A stretch of 64,000 nt of DNA from Cellulosimicrobium protaetiae (GCF_009708005.2 NZ_CP052757.1:4526001-4590000); one strand, 5' to 3'; positions 50,470-59,125 are shown, counted from the first letter of the stretch. The notes: generated by a model not told the origin, from the sequence alone. A program made the numbers and translations.

Positions 50470-51813
50470 GTGGTCCAGGACTCCCCGTCGCGCGCCGACG
50501 ACCCCGAGAACCCCGAGCACCGGCGGGACGACCTGACGACCGACGCGACGCCGTCGGGCACCCCCGCGGAGCCGGTCCTCCCGGCCTCGCGCAGCACCTC
50601 GCGCAACCCCTACCGCGCCGTCCTCACGCTGCCCGGCGCATGGCGGTTCTCTGCCGCGGCGCTCGTCGCGCGCCTGCCGATGTCGATGGTCGGCATCGGC
50701 ACGATCCTCATGATCCAGGGCATCTACGGCGAGTACGCCCTCGCCGGGCGCGTCGCGGCGGCGCTCATCGTCGCGCAGGCGATCGTGTCGCCGCAGATCG
50801 CGCGGCTCGTGGACCGGACCGGGCAGCGGGTCGTCATGCTGCCGATGCTGGTAGCGTCCGCCGTCGGTCTCAGCGGGCTCATCCTGTGCGCGGTGCTGCG
50901 GGCGCCGGAATGGACGCTCTACGTGTTCGCGGCGATCTCCGGCGCGACGCAGGGGTCGTACGGGTCGATGGTCCGCGCGCGCTGGACGCACACCGTGCCC
51001 GACGCGCGGCGCCTGCACACCGCCTACTCGCTCGAGTCCGCGCTCGACGAGCTCGTGTTCGTCGTCGGGCCCGTGCTCGCGACGATCCTCGCCACGAGCG
51101 TGTCCCCGTCCGCCGGGCTGATCGTCCCGCTCGTCGCGGCGGTCGTCGGCGGACTGTGGTTCCTGTCGCAGCGCGCGACGGAGCCGCCCGTCGTCGTGCC
51201 CGAGGCGGGCGTGAAGCAGCGCTCCGCCATGCGGTCCACCGGCATGATCGTGCTCGCCGTGATCTTCGTGGCGATGGGCATCGTGTTCGGCGCGACCGAC
51301 GTGTCGACCATCGCGTTCGCCGAGGAGCAGGGGCAGAAGGGCGCGGCCGGGCTGATCCTCGCCGTCTTCGCCATGGGCTCGCTCATCTCCGGCCTCGTCT
51401 ACGGCGCGCGGCACTGGGTGTCGCCGCTGTGGCGCCGGTTCGTCATCGGGATCGTCGCGCTCGCCGCGGGCGTCTCGCTCTTCTTCTTCGTCACGTCGAT
51501 CCCGGTACTCGCGGCGGTGATGTTCGTGACCGGGTTCGCCATCGCGCCGACGCTCATCAACGGCAACAACCTCGTGCAGAACCTCGTCGCGCCGAACCAG
51601 CTCACCGAAGGTCTGGCGTGGGTCGGGACGTCGCTCGGCGTCGGGGTGTCGATCGGGTCGTCGGTGGCCGGGTCGCGCATCGACGCGGGCGGCGCGCACG
51701 CCGGGTTCGAGGTCGTCGTCGCGGCGGCGGCGCTCGCCGTCGTGCTCGTGCTCGTCGCGCTCCGGTCGCTGCGTCGCAGCGCGGACCGCGAGGACGTCGC
51801 GCCCGCGCACTGA
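50470..51813 (+). CDS. MFS transporter
   Basis: A 447-residue major facilitator with about 12 hydrophobic segments. After a cytosolic acidic/Pro-rich N-terminus (about 1-45) the transport region begins RAVLTLPGAWRFSAAALVARLPMSMVGIGTILMIQ, and ARLVDRTGQRVVMLPML is the loop 2-3 motif A. RFSAAALVARLPMSM is typical of a group of actinobacterial sugar-efflux or drug-efflux proteins of unknown substrate. The GTG at 50470 is assigned because the reading frame upstream is promoter DNA; the ribosome site is weak. Not clearly part of an operon. Confidence 0.88.
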   Translation: MVQDSPSRADDPENPEHRRDDLTTDATPSGTPAEPVLPASRSTSRNPYRAVLTLPGAWRFSAAALVARLPMSMVGIGTILMIQGIYGEYALAGRVAAALIVAQAIVSPQIARLVDRTGQRVVMLPMLVASAVGLSGLILCAVLRAPEWTLYVFAAISGATQGSYGSMVRARWTHTVPDARRLHTAYSLESALDELVFVVGPVLATILATSVSPSAGLIVPLVAAVVGGLWFLSQRATEPPVVVPEAGVKQRSAMRSTGMIVLAVIFVAMGIVFGATDVSTIAFAEEQGQKGAAGLILAVFAMGSLISGLVYGARHWVSPLWRRFVIGIVALAAGVSLFFFVTSIPVLAAVMFVTGFAIAPTLINGNNLVQNLVAPNQLTEGLAWVGTSLGVGVSIGSSVAGSRIDAGGAHAGFEVVVAAAALAVVLVLVALRSLRRSADREDVAPAH

Positions 51814-51887
51814 CGCCGCCCAGCCCTGGGTCTCTCCCCACGCGGGGCCGCGACTGAGGAGCGACCCCGGGTTCGGCACGGTGGCCG

Positions 51888-52463
51888 TCAGGACGGGTCG
51901 GTGCCCGAGAGGTGGGCGCGCTCACCCTCCTGGTCGAAGATCGTGAGGATCTCGACCGGGCCCTCGTGCGCACCGAACGAGTGCGGAACCATCGTCGAGA
52001 ACTCGGCCGCCTGGCCCTCCTCCACGAGGATCCGCCGGTCCGCGAGGTAGACGACGGCCGTCCCCGACAGGACCGTGAACCACTCGTGCCCGGGGTGGAC
52101 GCGCTGGTGCTCGGGGCCCGTCGCGCGCTCGGGCGTGAGGCGCATCTTCGCGACCATCGTCCCGGGACGGTCGCGCGAGAGCAGCCACGTGGTCTCGCCG
52201 GGTCGGCGCTGCGGCTCGGGCCGGATCACCACGTCCTCGTCGTCGACCGGCTCGACGAGCTGGTCGAGCGTCGTGCCCAGCGCACGGGCGATGGGGACGA
52301 GCTGGTCGAGCGCGATGCGCCGGTGGCCGGTCTCGATCCGGCTCAGCGTCGACGCGCTGAGGAAGCAGCGCGCCGCGAGCGCGTCGAGCGTCCAGCCGCG
52401 CGCCAGCCGCAGGCCCCGGATGCGCTGACGGACGACGGCGTCGAGATCCACTTCTTGCGTCAT
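51888..52463 (-). CDS. XRE-family regulator with C-terminal cupin
   Basis: A 191-residue regulator. The XRE helix-turn-helix (about 8-68, LRLARGWTLDALAARCFLSASTLSRIETGHRRI) is followed by a cupin barrel (about 95-185) with PEHQRVHPGHEWFTVLSGTAVVYLADRR, where His and Glu could bind a metal or small ligand. The ATG at 52463 starts the family-typical MTQEVDLDAVVRQRIRGLR. It diverges from a methyltransferase gene with 47 bases between, and a perfect inverted repeat lies in that gap, so it likely controls both itself and the methyltransferase. Confidence 0.92.
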   Translation of the reverse strand: MTQEVDLDAVVRQRIRGLRLARGWTLDALAARCFLSASTLSRIETGHRRIALDQLVPIARALGTTLDQLVEPVDDEDVVIRPEPQRRPGETTWLLSRDRPGTMVAKMRLTPERATGPEHQRVHPGHEWFTVLSGTAVVYLADRRILVEEGQAAEFSTMVPHSFGAHEGPVEILTIFDQEGERAHLSGTDPS

Positions 52464-52482
52464 GAGCAAGATCCTATGTCTT

Positions 52483-52498
52483 GGACGCAGGAGCGTCC
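52483..52498. promoter_or_regulatory. Candidate operator of the XRE-cupin regulator
   Basis: GGACGC-AGGA-GCGTCC, perfect six-base arms, centred in the 47-base gap between the divergent regulator and methyltransferase starts. A further GGACGC half-site at 52505-52510 touches the methyltransferase start codon. Confidence 0.6.
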
Positions 52499-52510
52499 TA
52501 CGGTGGACGC

Positions 52511-53461
52511 ATGGAACCCACCGCGTCCCCGCACCCCGCCCCCGGACCTGGTGCACCCCACCGACGTCCCGATCCCCACGAGGCACACCACGAACCGGGC
52601 CACGCGCACGGCTCCGGGCACGATCACCATCACGACGACGCCGGGTGCGCGCAGGTCCTCGACCTCGACGCCCAGGTCTTCGGCGGGCTGCTCGACCAGG
52701 CCGTCGCGGTCGCGGTCGAGCACGCCCCGACGCCGATGCGCACCGTCGTCGACCTCGGCGCCGGGACGGGCACGGGGTCGCGCGCCCTCGCACGGGCGTT
52801 CCCGGACGCCGGGGTCGTCGCGGTCGACGCGGACCCGGCGATGCTCGACCGTCTGCGCGCCGGGCTCGCCGGGACCGGTCTCGGAGACCGCGTGCGGACC
52901 GTCGAGGCCGACCTCGACGCCGGGTGGCCGGACGTCGGCACCGCCGACGTCGTGTGGGCGTCCGCGTCCCTGCACCACGTGGCCGACCCTGCCCGCGTGC
53001 TGCGCGACGCCCACGACGCGCTCGCGCCCGGCGGCCTGCTCGTCGTCGTCGAGATGACCGCGACGTCGCCCGTCCTGCCCGACGACGCCGCGCACGCCGA
53101 CCTCGCCGCCCACCTCGCGAGCGCGATGACCCACGCCGGCTGGAACCGCTACCCCGACTGGACGTCCTACCTGGTCGACGCCGGGCTGGAGGTCGTCGAC
53201 CGGCGCGAGCCGACCGCCGTCGTGCCGCCAGGACCGGACGCGTCGCGCTGGGCGCACGCGACCGCCGCCCGCCAGCGCGAGCACCTCGCCGACCACCTCG
53301 CCCCCGCCGACCTCGCCGCGCTCGACGCGGTGCTCGCTGCGACGGCACTGACCCACCACGACGACACCACCGACCCGGCCGACACCACCGGCCCGACACC
53401 CACGCACACCATCGGCGCGCGCGGCGGCCGCATCGTCTGGGCCGCCCGCCGCCCCCGCTGA
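52511..53461 (+). CDS. SAM-dependent methyltransferase with His-rich N-terminus
   Basis: A 316-residue class I methyltransferase. Motif I is VVDLGAGTGTGSRALARAF (about residue 80), the strand 2 acid is VVAVDADPAML, and later VVWASASLHHVADPARVLRDAHDAL and LAPGGLLVVVEM follow. The first 45 residues form a tail with about 12 His and several Asp (HEAHHEPGHAHGSGHDHHHDD), then Cys, resembling metal-binding tails of metallochaperones. Substrate unknown; a metal-linked role is only a suggestion. It is followed by a flavoprotein gene 83 bases on, and its stop codon begins an inverted repeat. Confidence 0.88.
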   Translation: MEPTASPHPAPGPGAPHRRPDPHEAHHEPGHAHGSGHDHHHDDAGCAQVLDLDAQVFGGLLDQAVAVAVEHAPTPMRTVVDLGAGTGTGSRALARAFPDAGVVAVDADPAMLDRLRAGLAGTGLGDRVRTVEADLDAGWPDVGTADVVWASASLHHVADPARVLRDAHDALAPGGLLVVVEMTATSPVLPDDAAHADLAAHLASAMTHAGWNRYPDWTSYLVDAGLEVVDRREPTAVVPPGPDASRWAHATAARQREHLADHLAPADLAALDAVLAATALTHHDDTTDPADTTGPTPTHTIGARGGRIVWAARRPR

Positions 53462-53515
53462 GTGCATGAATTAGTCGCCGTCCAGGCCGATCCTCGCGAC
53501 TATTTCACGCACTCA
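53459..53515. terminator. 20-base-pair imperfect hairpin at the methyltransferase stop
   Basis: Positions 53459-53478 pair with 53496-53515 at 18 of 20 positions around a 17-base loop. It is AT-richer than its surroundings and contains the TGA stop itself at the base of the stem. A terminator or attenuator between the methyltransferase and the flavoprotein is likely; a protein-binding site is possible. Confidence 0.6.
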
Positions 53516-53544
53516 GCGGAGCCCCGTCACTGCTGAGGAGAGTT

Positions 53545-54528
53545 ATGACCATCACTTCCGACAACACCCTCTACGACGTCGCGATCGTCGGCGGCGGGCC
53601 CGCCGGGCTGAGCGCCGCGGTGGCGCTCGCGCGGTCGCTGCGCTCCGTCGTCGTGCTCGACGCCGGCGAGCCGCGCAACGCGCCCGCCGAGGGTGCGCAC
53701 AACGTGTTGGGGCGCGAGGGCGTCGCGCCGCGCGAGCTGCTTGCCGCGGGCCGCGCCGAGGCCGAGGGCTACGGCGCCGAGGTCCGGGACGCGCGCGTGG
53801 CCCACGCAGCCGGCGACGCCGAGACCAGCTTCACGCTCACGCTCGACGACGGCGCGCACGTTCGCGCGCGCCGCGTGCTGCTCGCGACGGGCCTCGTCGA
53901 CGAGCTCCCCGACGTCCCGGGCGTGCGCTCGGCCTGGGGGTCGACCGTGCTGCACTGCCCGTTCTGCCACGGCTGGGAGGTGCGCGGGCAGCGGATCGCG
54001 ATCCTCGCCACGGGACCGGCCGCGGCGCACCAGGTGCTCCTGTTCCGCCAGCTCTCGCCGCACGTCACGCTCTTCCAGCACACCGCGCCCGAGCTCGACG
54101 ACGCCACGTGGGAGCAGCTCTCGGCGCTCGGCGTGCGCGTCGTCGAGGGCGAGGTCGCGCGGCTCGACGTCGAGGGGCGGGCCGTGCGGTCCGTCGTCCT
54201 CGCGGACGGGACCTCGTTCGCGGTGGACGCGGTCGCCGTCGGGCCGCGGTTCGTCGCACGCGGCGAGCTGTTCGAGGAGCTGGGCGGGACGCTCGAGGAC
54301 CACCCGGCGGGCCGGTTCGTGCCCGCCGACCCGCGGGGCATGACCGCCGTCCCCGGCGTCTGGGCGGCCGGGAACTCGAGGGACCTCATGGCCATGGTCG
54401 GCGCGTCGGTGGCGGCCGGCGTCATGGCGGGCGCGGGGATCCACGGCGAGCTCGCGCAGGCCGACGCGGCGGCGGCCGTAGCGCGCCGCCGCACCCCGTT
54501 CGCCGCCCACACCGAGCCCGCAGTCTGA
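53545..54528 (+). CDS. FAD/NAD(P)-dependent oxidoreductase, thioredoxin reductase-like
   Basis: A 327-residue flavoprotein with the thioredoxin reductase fold. The FAD motif is VAIVGGGPAGLSAAVALARS (about 12-31), the redox element is HCPFCHGWEV (CPFC near residue 138) instead of the usual CATC, and the closing FAD contact is GVWAAGNSRDLMAMVGASVAAG. The NADPH-binding GxGxxA-type loop is altered to ILATGPAAAHQV, so the second nucleotide site may be weak. This subgroup often sits with cupin regulators and methyltransferases; physiological partner unknown. ATG preceded by GAGGAGAG. A 13-base C run begins just after its stop. Confidence 0.9.
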   Translation: MTITSDNTLYDVAIVGGGPAGLSAAVALARSLRSVVVLDAGEPRNAPAEGAHNVLGREGVAPRELLAAGRAEAEGYGAEVRDARVAHAAGDAETSFTLTLDDGAHVRARRVLLATGLVDELPDVPGVRSAWGSTVLHCPFCHGWEVRGQRIAILATGPAAAHQVLLFRQLSPHVTLFQHTAPELDDATWEQLSALGVRVVEGEVARLDVEGRAVRSVVLADGTSFAVDAVAVGPRFVARGELFEELGGTLEDHPAGRFVPADPRGMTAVPGVWAAGNSRDLMAMVGASVAAGVMAGAGIHGELAQADAAAAVARRRTPFAAHTEPAV

Positions 54529-54529
54529 G

Positions 54530-54644
54530 CCCCCCCCCCCCCGCGGACCATCCGCCGAACCCGGGGTTGCTCCCCGGATCGCGCCGAACCCGGGAACAAC
54601 CCCGGGTTCGGCACCCTGAGGTGCTGCAACCCCGGGTTCGGCGC
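54530..54644. repeat. C homopolymer and a second palindromic repeat type
   Basis: A run of 13 C (54530-54542) is followed by GCCGAACCCGGGG-type elements: CCGAACCCGGGG at 54555, a perfect palindrome 54583-54612 (12-base arms GCCGAACCCGGG, loop AACAAC), and AACCCCGGGTTCGGCGCC at 54627-54644. The same word, ACCCCGGGTTCGGCAC, occurs at 51863-51878 after the MFS gene. A likely terminator region for the flavoprotein gene, and a second intergenic repeat family. Confidence 0.7.
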
Positions 54645-54751
54645 CGGGCGGGGCGCGTGGCGAACCGTGACGCACGAGTCGGCTCGCGCTGCGGCCCCGG
54701 ACGACCCGGCGCACGATGGGAGGCGACCTTAGCCACCCGTGGAGGTACGTC

Positions 54752-56548
54752 ATGCCGTTCGGAATCGGTCGCTCCCCGCAGGACAAGCGCAACCGCACGG
54801 TCGCGGACCTGCTCGTCGCGCAGCTCATCGAGGCAGGGGTGCGGCGGATCTACGGCATCGTCGGCGACAGCCTCAACCCCGTGGTCGACGCGGTGCACCG
54901 GTCCAACACGGGCGAGAACGCGGGCCAGGGCATCGAGTGGATCCACGTGCGCCACGAGGAGGCGGCGGCGTTCGCGGCGGCCGCGGAGGCCGAGGTCACG
55001 GGGAGCCTCGCGGTGTGCGCGGGGTCGTGCGGACCGGGGAACCTGCACCTCATCAACGGCCTCTACGACGCCAACCGGTCGCGCGTGCCCGTCCTCGCCA
55101 TCGCGAGCCACATCCCGAGCAAGCAGATCGGCACCGGGTTCTTCCAGGAGACGCACCCCGACCGCCTGTTCACGGAGTGCTCCGTCTACTCGGAGATGAT
55201 CTCGAGCGCCGACCAGGCGCCGCGCGTCATCAACTCCGCGATCCACCACGCGTACGGCGCGCGCGGCGTCTCCGTCCTCACGCTCCCGGGCGACGTCGCG
55301 GACCTCGACGCCCCCGCCGCGGTGCCCGACGTCGCGTGCCGGCCCGCTCCCCCGCGCGTCGTCCCCGACGCGGGCGCCGTCCATCAGCTCGCGGACGCGA
55401 TCGACGCCGCGAAGAAGGTGACGATCTTCGCCGGTGCGGGCGTGCGCGGCGCGCACGACGACGTCATCGCGCTCGCCGACAAGATCGCCGCGCCCGTCGG
55501 TCACTCGCTGCGCGGCAAGGAGTTCATCCAGTACGACAACCCGTTCGACGTCGGCATGTCCGGCCTGCTCGGCTACGGGGCCGCGTTCGACGCGATGCAC
55601 GACTGCGACCTGCTGATCCTGCTCGGCACGGACTTCCCGTACGACCAGTTCCTCCCGGAGTCGGTGCGCACCGCCCAGGTCGACGTGGACCCGACGCACC
55701 TCGGCCGCCGCACGCGCCTCGACCTCGCGGTCGTGGGCGACGTCGGCGAGACGGTCCGCGCGCTGCTGCCGCTCGTGAAGAAGGCGCGGTCCCGGAAGTT
55801 CGTCGACTCGATGGTGTCCAAGCACGAGAAGGCGATGACCGGCGTCGTCGGGGCGTACACGAAGAAGGTCGAGCGCACGACGCCCATCCACCCCGAGTTC
55901 GTCGCCGACACGCTCGACCAGGTCGCCGCCGACGACGCGGTCTTCACCGTCGACACGGGCATGTGCAACGTGTGGGCCGCGCGGTACATCACGCCCAACG
56001 GGAAGCGCCGCGTCATCGGGTCGTTCATCCACGGCTCCATGGCCAACGCGCTCCCCCATGCGATCGGCGTCGCGGCGGCGCAACCCGGCCGCCAGGTCGT
56101 CGCCATGTCCGGCGACGGCGGGCTCTCGATGCTGCTCGGCGAGCTCGTCACGCTCCGGCACTACGACCTGCCCGTCAAGGTCGTCCTCTTCGACAACGCG
56201 AGCCTCGGCATGGTGCGCCTCGAGATGCTCGTCGACGGGCTGCCGATGTTCGGCACCGAGTCGCCGCAGGTCGACTACGCCGCGGTCGCGAACGCGATCG
56301 GCATCCCGGCGGTGCGCGTCGAGAAGCCGAAGGACCTGCGCCGCGCGCTCCAGGAGGCGCTCCACCGGCCCGGTCCCGCCCTCGTCGACGTCGTCACCGA
56401 CCCGCGCGCGCTGTCGATCCCGCCGAACATCACCGCGGGCCAGGTCCGCGGGTTCGCGGTCGCGATGAGCAAGGAGATCCTCGGCGGCGGCATGGGCGAG
56501 GTCGTGTCGATGGCGCGCGCGAACCTGCGCAACGTCCCGCGCCCCTGA
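54752..56548 (+). CDS. poxB: Thiamine-pyrophosphate enzyme, pyruvate dehydrogenase (quinone) type
   Basis: A 598-residue ThDP enzyme. The N-terminal PYR domain (NRTVADLLVAQLIEAGVRRIYGIVGDSLNPVVDAV) carries the activating Glu in HVRHEEAAAFAAAAEA. The central nucleotide-binding domain follows, and the C-terminal PP domain has the ThDP magnesium motif AMSGDGGLSMLLGELVTLRHYDLPVKVVLFDNASLG (GDGG...N). The C-terminus RGFAVAMSKEILGGGMGEV resembles PoxB. It would convert pyruvate to acetate and CO2, passing electrons to quinone. Start at 54752 has GGAGG six bases upstream. A cytochrome b561-like gene follows on the opposite strand. Confidence 0.9.
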   Translation: MPFGIGRSPQDKRNRTVADLLVAQLIEAGVRRIYGIVGDSLNPVVDAVHRSNTGENAGQGIEWIHVRHEEAAAFAAAAEAEVTGSLAVCAGSCGPGNLHLINGLYDANRSRVPVLAIASHIPSKQIGTGFFQETHPDRLFTECSVYSEMISSADQAPRVINSAIHHAYGARGVSVLTLPGDVADLDAPAAVPDVACRPAPPRVVPDAGAVHQLADAIDAAKKVTIFAGAGVRGAHDDVIALADKIAAPVGHSLRGKEFIQYDNPFDVGMSGLLGYGAAFDAMHDCDLLILLGTDFPYDQFLPESVRTAQVDVDPTHLGRRTRLDLAVVGDVGETVRALLPLVKKARSRKFVDSMVSKHEKAMTGVVGAYTKKVERTTPIHPEFVADTLDQVAADDAVFTVDTGMCNVWAARYITPNGKRRVIGSFIHGSMANALPHAIGVAAAQPGRQVVAMSGDGGLSMLLGELVTLRHYDLPVKVVLFDNASLGMVRLEMLVDGLPMFGTESPQVDYAAVANAIGIPAVRVEKPKDLRRALQEALHRPGPALVDVVTDPRALSIPPNITAGQVRGFAVAMSKEILGGGMGEVVSMARANLRNVPRP

Positions 56549-56568
56549 CACGGCACGCCCGGCCGCTC

Positions 56569-57141
56569 TCAGAGCATCCGGTGCAGCAGCCGGTCCCGGT
56601 CGACGAGCTGGTGCTTGATCACGAGCCCGACGTGCAGCGCGAGGGCGACGAAGAAGGCGACGTGGCTCGCGACGTGCAGCGGCAGCAGGTCGTCGTCGAC
56701 GAGGAGGAGCGTGATCCCCGTCGCGGGCATGACGAGCAGGCACACGTACAGGGCCGTCTCGGTCGCGTGCGCGAGCCGCCGCTCGCCCGCCGACAGGCCC
56801 GGCGCCCACGGGGGCAACGGCGTCGTCCGCCGCCACACGATCCGCAGGACCGTCACGACGAGGATCGTCACGCCGAGCAGCACGTGGACCCGCAGCAGGA
56901 CGTCGTCCCCGCCCAGCGCGGCGAGGACTCCCTCGCCGTCGTCGTCCTCGCCGCCACGGCCCCGCCCGCGACCACGACCCGACTCCTCGCCGCGACCCCG
57001 GCCACGCCCGCGCCCCTGGCCGCCGTCGTCCTCGTCCAGCAGGTAACCGACGACGAGCTGCGCGACGAGCGCGGCCACCGTGACCCAGTGCAGGGTCTTG
57101 GTGACCGCGCCGTACCCGCTCGCGTCGTTGCGCAGCCTCAC
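56569..57141 (-). CDS. Cytochrome b561-family protein with Arg-Gly-rich loop
   Basis: A 190-residue four-helix membrane cytochrome. Helix 1 has TKTLHWVTVAALVAQLVVGYLL, helix 2 begins VLLRVHVLLGVTILVVTVLRIVWR, helix 3 has RRLAHATETALYVCLLVMPATG and helix 4 LPLHVASHVAFFVALALHVGLVIKHQ; the His residues can bind two haems b. Between helices 1 and 2 is an insert (about 38-72) of alternating Arg-Gly repeats and acidic residues, absent from typical members. It would pass electrons between quinone and an unknown partner. The GTG at 57141 starts RLRNDASGYGAVTKTLHW. Confidence 0.88.
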   Translation of the reverse strand: MRLRNDASGYGAVTKTLHWVTVAALVAQLVVGYLLDEDDGGQGRGRGRGRGEESGRGRGRGRGGEDDDGEGVLAALGGDDVLLRVHVLLGVTILVVTVLRIVWRRTTPLPPWAPGLSAGERRLAHATETALYVCLLVMPATGITLLLVDDDLLPLHVASHVAFFVALALHVGLVIKHQLVDRDRLLHRML

Positions 57142-57237
57142 GTCCGCAGTCTGCCCGGTGACACCGATCGCTCGCGCGCCGGGCGCCCGCCCACCGCGTG
57201 CGGTCCCCTCGAACGGCACGCCGCTAGGCTCGCGCGC

Positions 57238-58308
57238 GTGCTCACGAAGACCTCCGTCTCCGCCGACCAGATCGCCGCGATCGTGGCCCCGCTCGGCCGG
57301 GCCGTGCGCGTCGAACCGCTGAGCGGCGGGATGTTCGCGAGCGTGTTCGCGGTGGACCTCGCCCCGCGCCCGGGCGAGGAGGTGCCCGACGGCGTCCCGG
57401 CCCGCGTCGTCGTCAAGATCACGGGGGCGGACACGTCGCGGCTGCTGCGCTACGAGCACGGGATCCTCACGACGGAGGACACCGCCTACCGGGCGGCGCG
57501 CGCGGCCGGGCTGCCCGTCCCCCGCGTCCTGCACGCCGACCTCACGCGCGAGCACGTGGACGGCGACGCACTCGTCGTCACGTTCCTCGACGGCACCCTG
57601 TGGAGCGGGCGCGAGCTCGACGCCGCGGCGACCGCCGTCGTGCGCCGGGGGCTGGGCTCGTTCATGGCCCGGCTGCACGGGATCACGGGCGACCGGTTCG
57701 GGTACCCGGCCCCGGCGTCGGACCTCGCCGCCGGCTCGTGGCCCGACGCGTTCGGGCGCATGGTCGGGGCCATGCTCGACGACGCGCGCCGGTGGGGCGT
57801 GGAGCTCCCCGAGGCCCGGGTGCTCGACGCCGTCGCGCGCCACCGCGACCTGCTGGCCCGGGTGACGGTCCCCCGGCTGGTGCACGCGGACCTGTGGCCG
57901 GGGAACGTGCTGCTCGGCGACGGGGACGACGACACCGCGACCGGCGGCGGCCCGGATACGGACGCGGGCGCGGGCCTGACGATCGTCGGCGTGCTCGACG
58001 CCGAGCGGTCGCTGTGGGGCGACCCGCTGTTCGAGCTCGCGGGTGCGGACCAGCACGGCGCCGGTGCCGTCGACCCCGCCCTGCTCGCGGGGTACGCCGC
58101 GGCGGGCGGGGACCTGGGCCTCGGCGACGGCACGCCCGGGTCGGGAGACCCCGACGCCTGGACGCGGCTGAGCCTGTACCGGGCGTACCTCGCGTGCCTG
58201 CTCGTCGTCGAGGTCGTGCCGCGCGCCTACGAGGGCGACTGGGTCGAGGGGTACGCCGGCACCGCGCGCGCGAACCTCCTGCGCATGCTGGACGACCTCG
58301 GTTCCTGA
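57238..58308 (+). CDS. Aminoglycoside phosphotransferase-fold kinase
   Basis: A 356-residue APH/ChoK-like kinase. The N-lobe has VRVEPLSGGMFASVFAVDL and VVVKITG (ATP Lys). The catalytic loop is RLVHADLWPGNVLL (H-x-D-x4-N), and the metal Asp lies in GVLDAERSLWGDPLFELA, where DAE replaces the usual DFE/DWE. The central linker (about 240-255) is a Gly/Asp-rich insert. Substrate unknown: family members phosphorylate aminoglycosides, choline, fructosamines or sugars, and nothing here indicates drug resistance. The GTG start at 57238 has no strong ribosome site. It diverges from the b561 gene. Confidence 0.85.
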   Translation: MLTKTSVSADQIAAIVAPLGRAVRVEPLSGGMFASVFAVDLAPRPGEEVPDGVPARVVVKITGADTSRLLRYEHGILTTEDTAYRAARAAGLPVPRVLHADLTREHVDGDALVVTFLDGTLWSGRELDAAATAVVRRGLGSFMARLHGITGDRFGYPAPASDLAAGSWPDAFGRMVGAMLDDARRWGVELPEARVLDAVARHRDLLARVTVPRLVHADLWPGNVLLGDGDDDTATGGGPDTDAGAGLTIVGVLDAERSLWGDPLFELAGADQHGAGAVDPALLAGYAAAGGDLGLGDGTPGSGDPDAWTRLSLYRAYLACLLVVEVVPRAYEGDWVEGYAGTARANLLRMLDDLGS

Positions 58309-58487
58309 CGGCACCGTCGCACCTGGGGAGTCCTCCCCATGCCCAGGTGCCCGGGGCGGGCTCTCGGCATGGTCGGGTCACGATAGGGTGTGCGTACGTT
58401 CACGACACCTCCACACGCCACGTCGGAACGACAAGTCCACACGACACCGCCACACGCACGGCCGCCCGCCGCAGCAAGGGGACTCGC

Positions 58488-58958
58488 ATGATCGCGTTCA
58501 TCGTCATCGGCATCGCCGGACTCGCCCTCCTGCTCCTCTCGCTGCTCGTCGGCGAGATCGTCGACCTGGGTGACGGCGCGGTGTCGGGGACGACGCTCGG
58601 CGTCGGTGGCGTGGTGTTCGGCGCCGTCGGCGTGATCGTGACGACCAACGACCTGCCGACGTGGCTCGCCTACGTGGGGTCGCTCGTCGTGGCGCTGGTC
58701 GTCATGGCGCTCGTCCAGGCGCTGGTCAAGCACCTGCGCGTGTCCGAGGACGGCGTCCCCGCGTCCCTCGTCGGCGTGCAGGGCACCGCGACGACCGCGA
58801 TCGACCCCGCCCGCGGCGAGGTCTCGCTCGACGCCGTGCACGAGCTCGAGCGCCGCCTCGCGTGGTCGGACGAGCCCATCCCGGAGGGCGCGCGCGTCGT
58901 CGTGCTCGAGCAGTCCGGGAGCCGCGTCCGCGTCCAGCGCCACTACCCCAACGACTGA
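58488..58958 (+). CDS. NfeD-like membrane protein
   Basis: A 156-residue protein with an N-terminal pair or triple of membrane helices (about 2-25, 38-52 and 60-82), then a cytosolic OB-fold (about 90-156) with VGVQGTATTAIDPARGEVSL and VVVLEQSGSRVRVQRH. This is the short NfeD1b/YuaF-like type. Such proteins partner flotillins in functional membrane microdomains. The flotillin gene begins 168 bases later on the same strand, matching the yuaFG-type arrangement of Bacillus. Confidence 0.88.
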   Translation: MIAFIVIGIAGLALLLLSLLVGEIVDLGDGAVSGTTLGVGGVVFGAVGVIVTTNDLPTWLAYVGSLVVALVVMALVQALVKHLRVSEDGVPASLVGVQGTATTAIDPARGEVSLDAVHELERRLAWSDEPIPEGARVVVLEQSGSRVRVQRHYPND

Positions 58959-59125
58959 GGTCCGCAAGGACCGCCAGCGACGCCCCGCGCGTCGACCCGT
59001 GGGTGCCGCGCACCCGCACGCACCACCGGCGGGCCGGCCGGGCACCACCCGGCCCGGCCACCGAGCACCGCCGCACGCCCTGACCTGCACGCACCCACGG
59101 AAGGAGACGCGCCCCGGCGCGGACC

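Noticed and set aside
57238-58308. Aminoglycoside resistance gene
   Set aside because: The fold is shared by many housekeeping kinases, the catalytic DFE is altered to DAE, and no resistance context exists.
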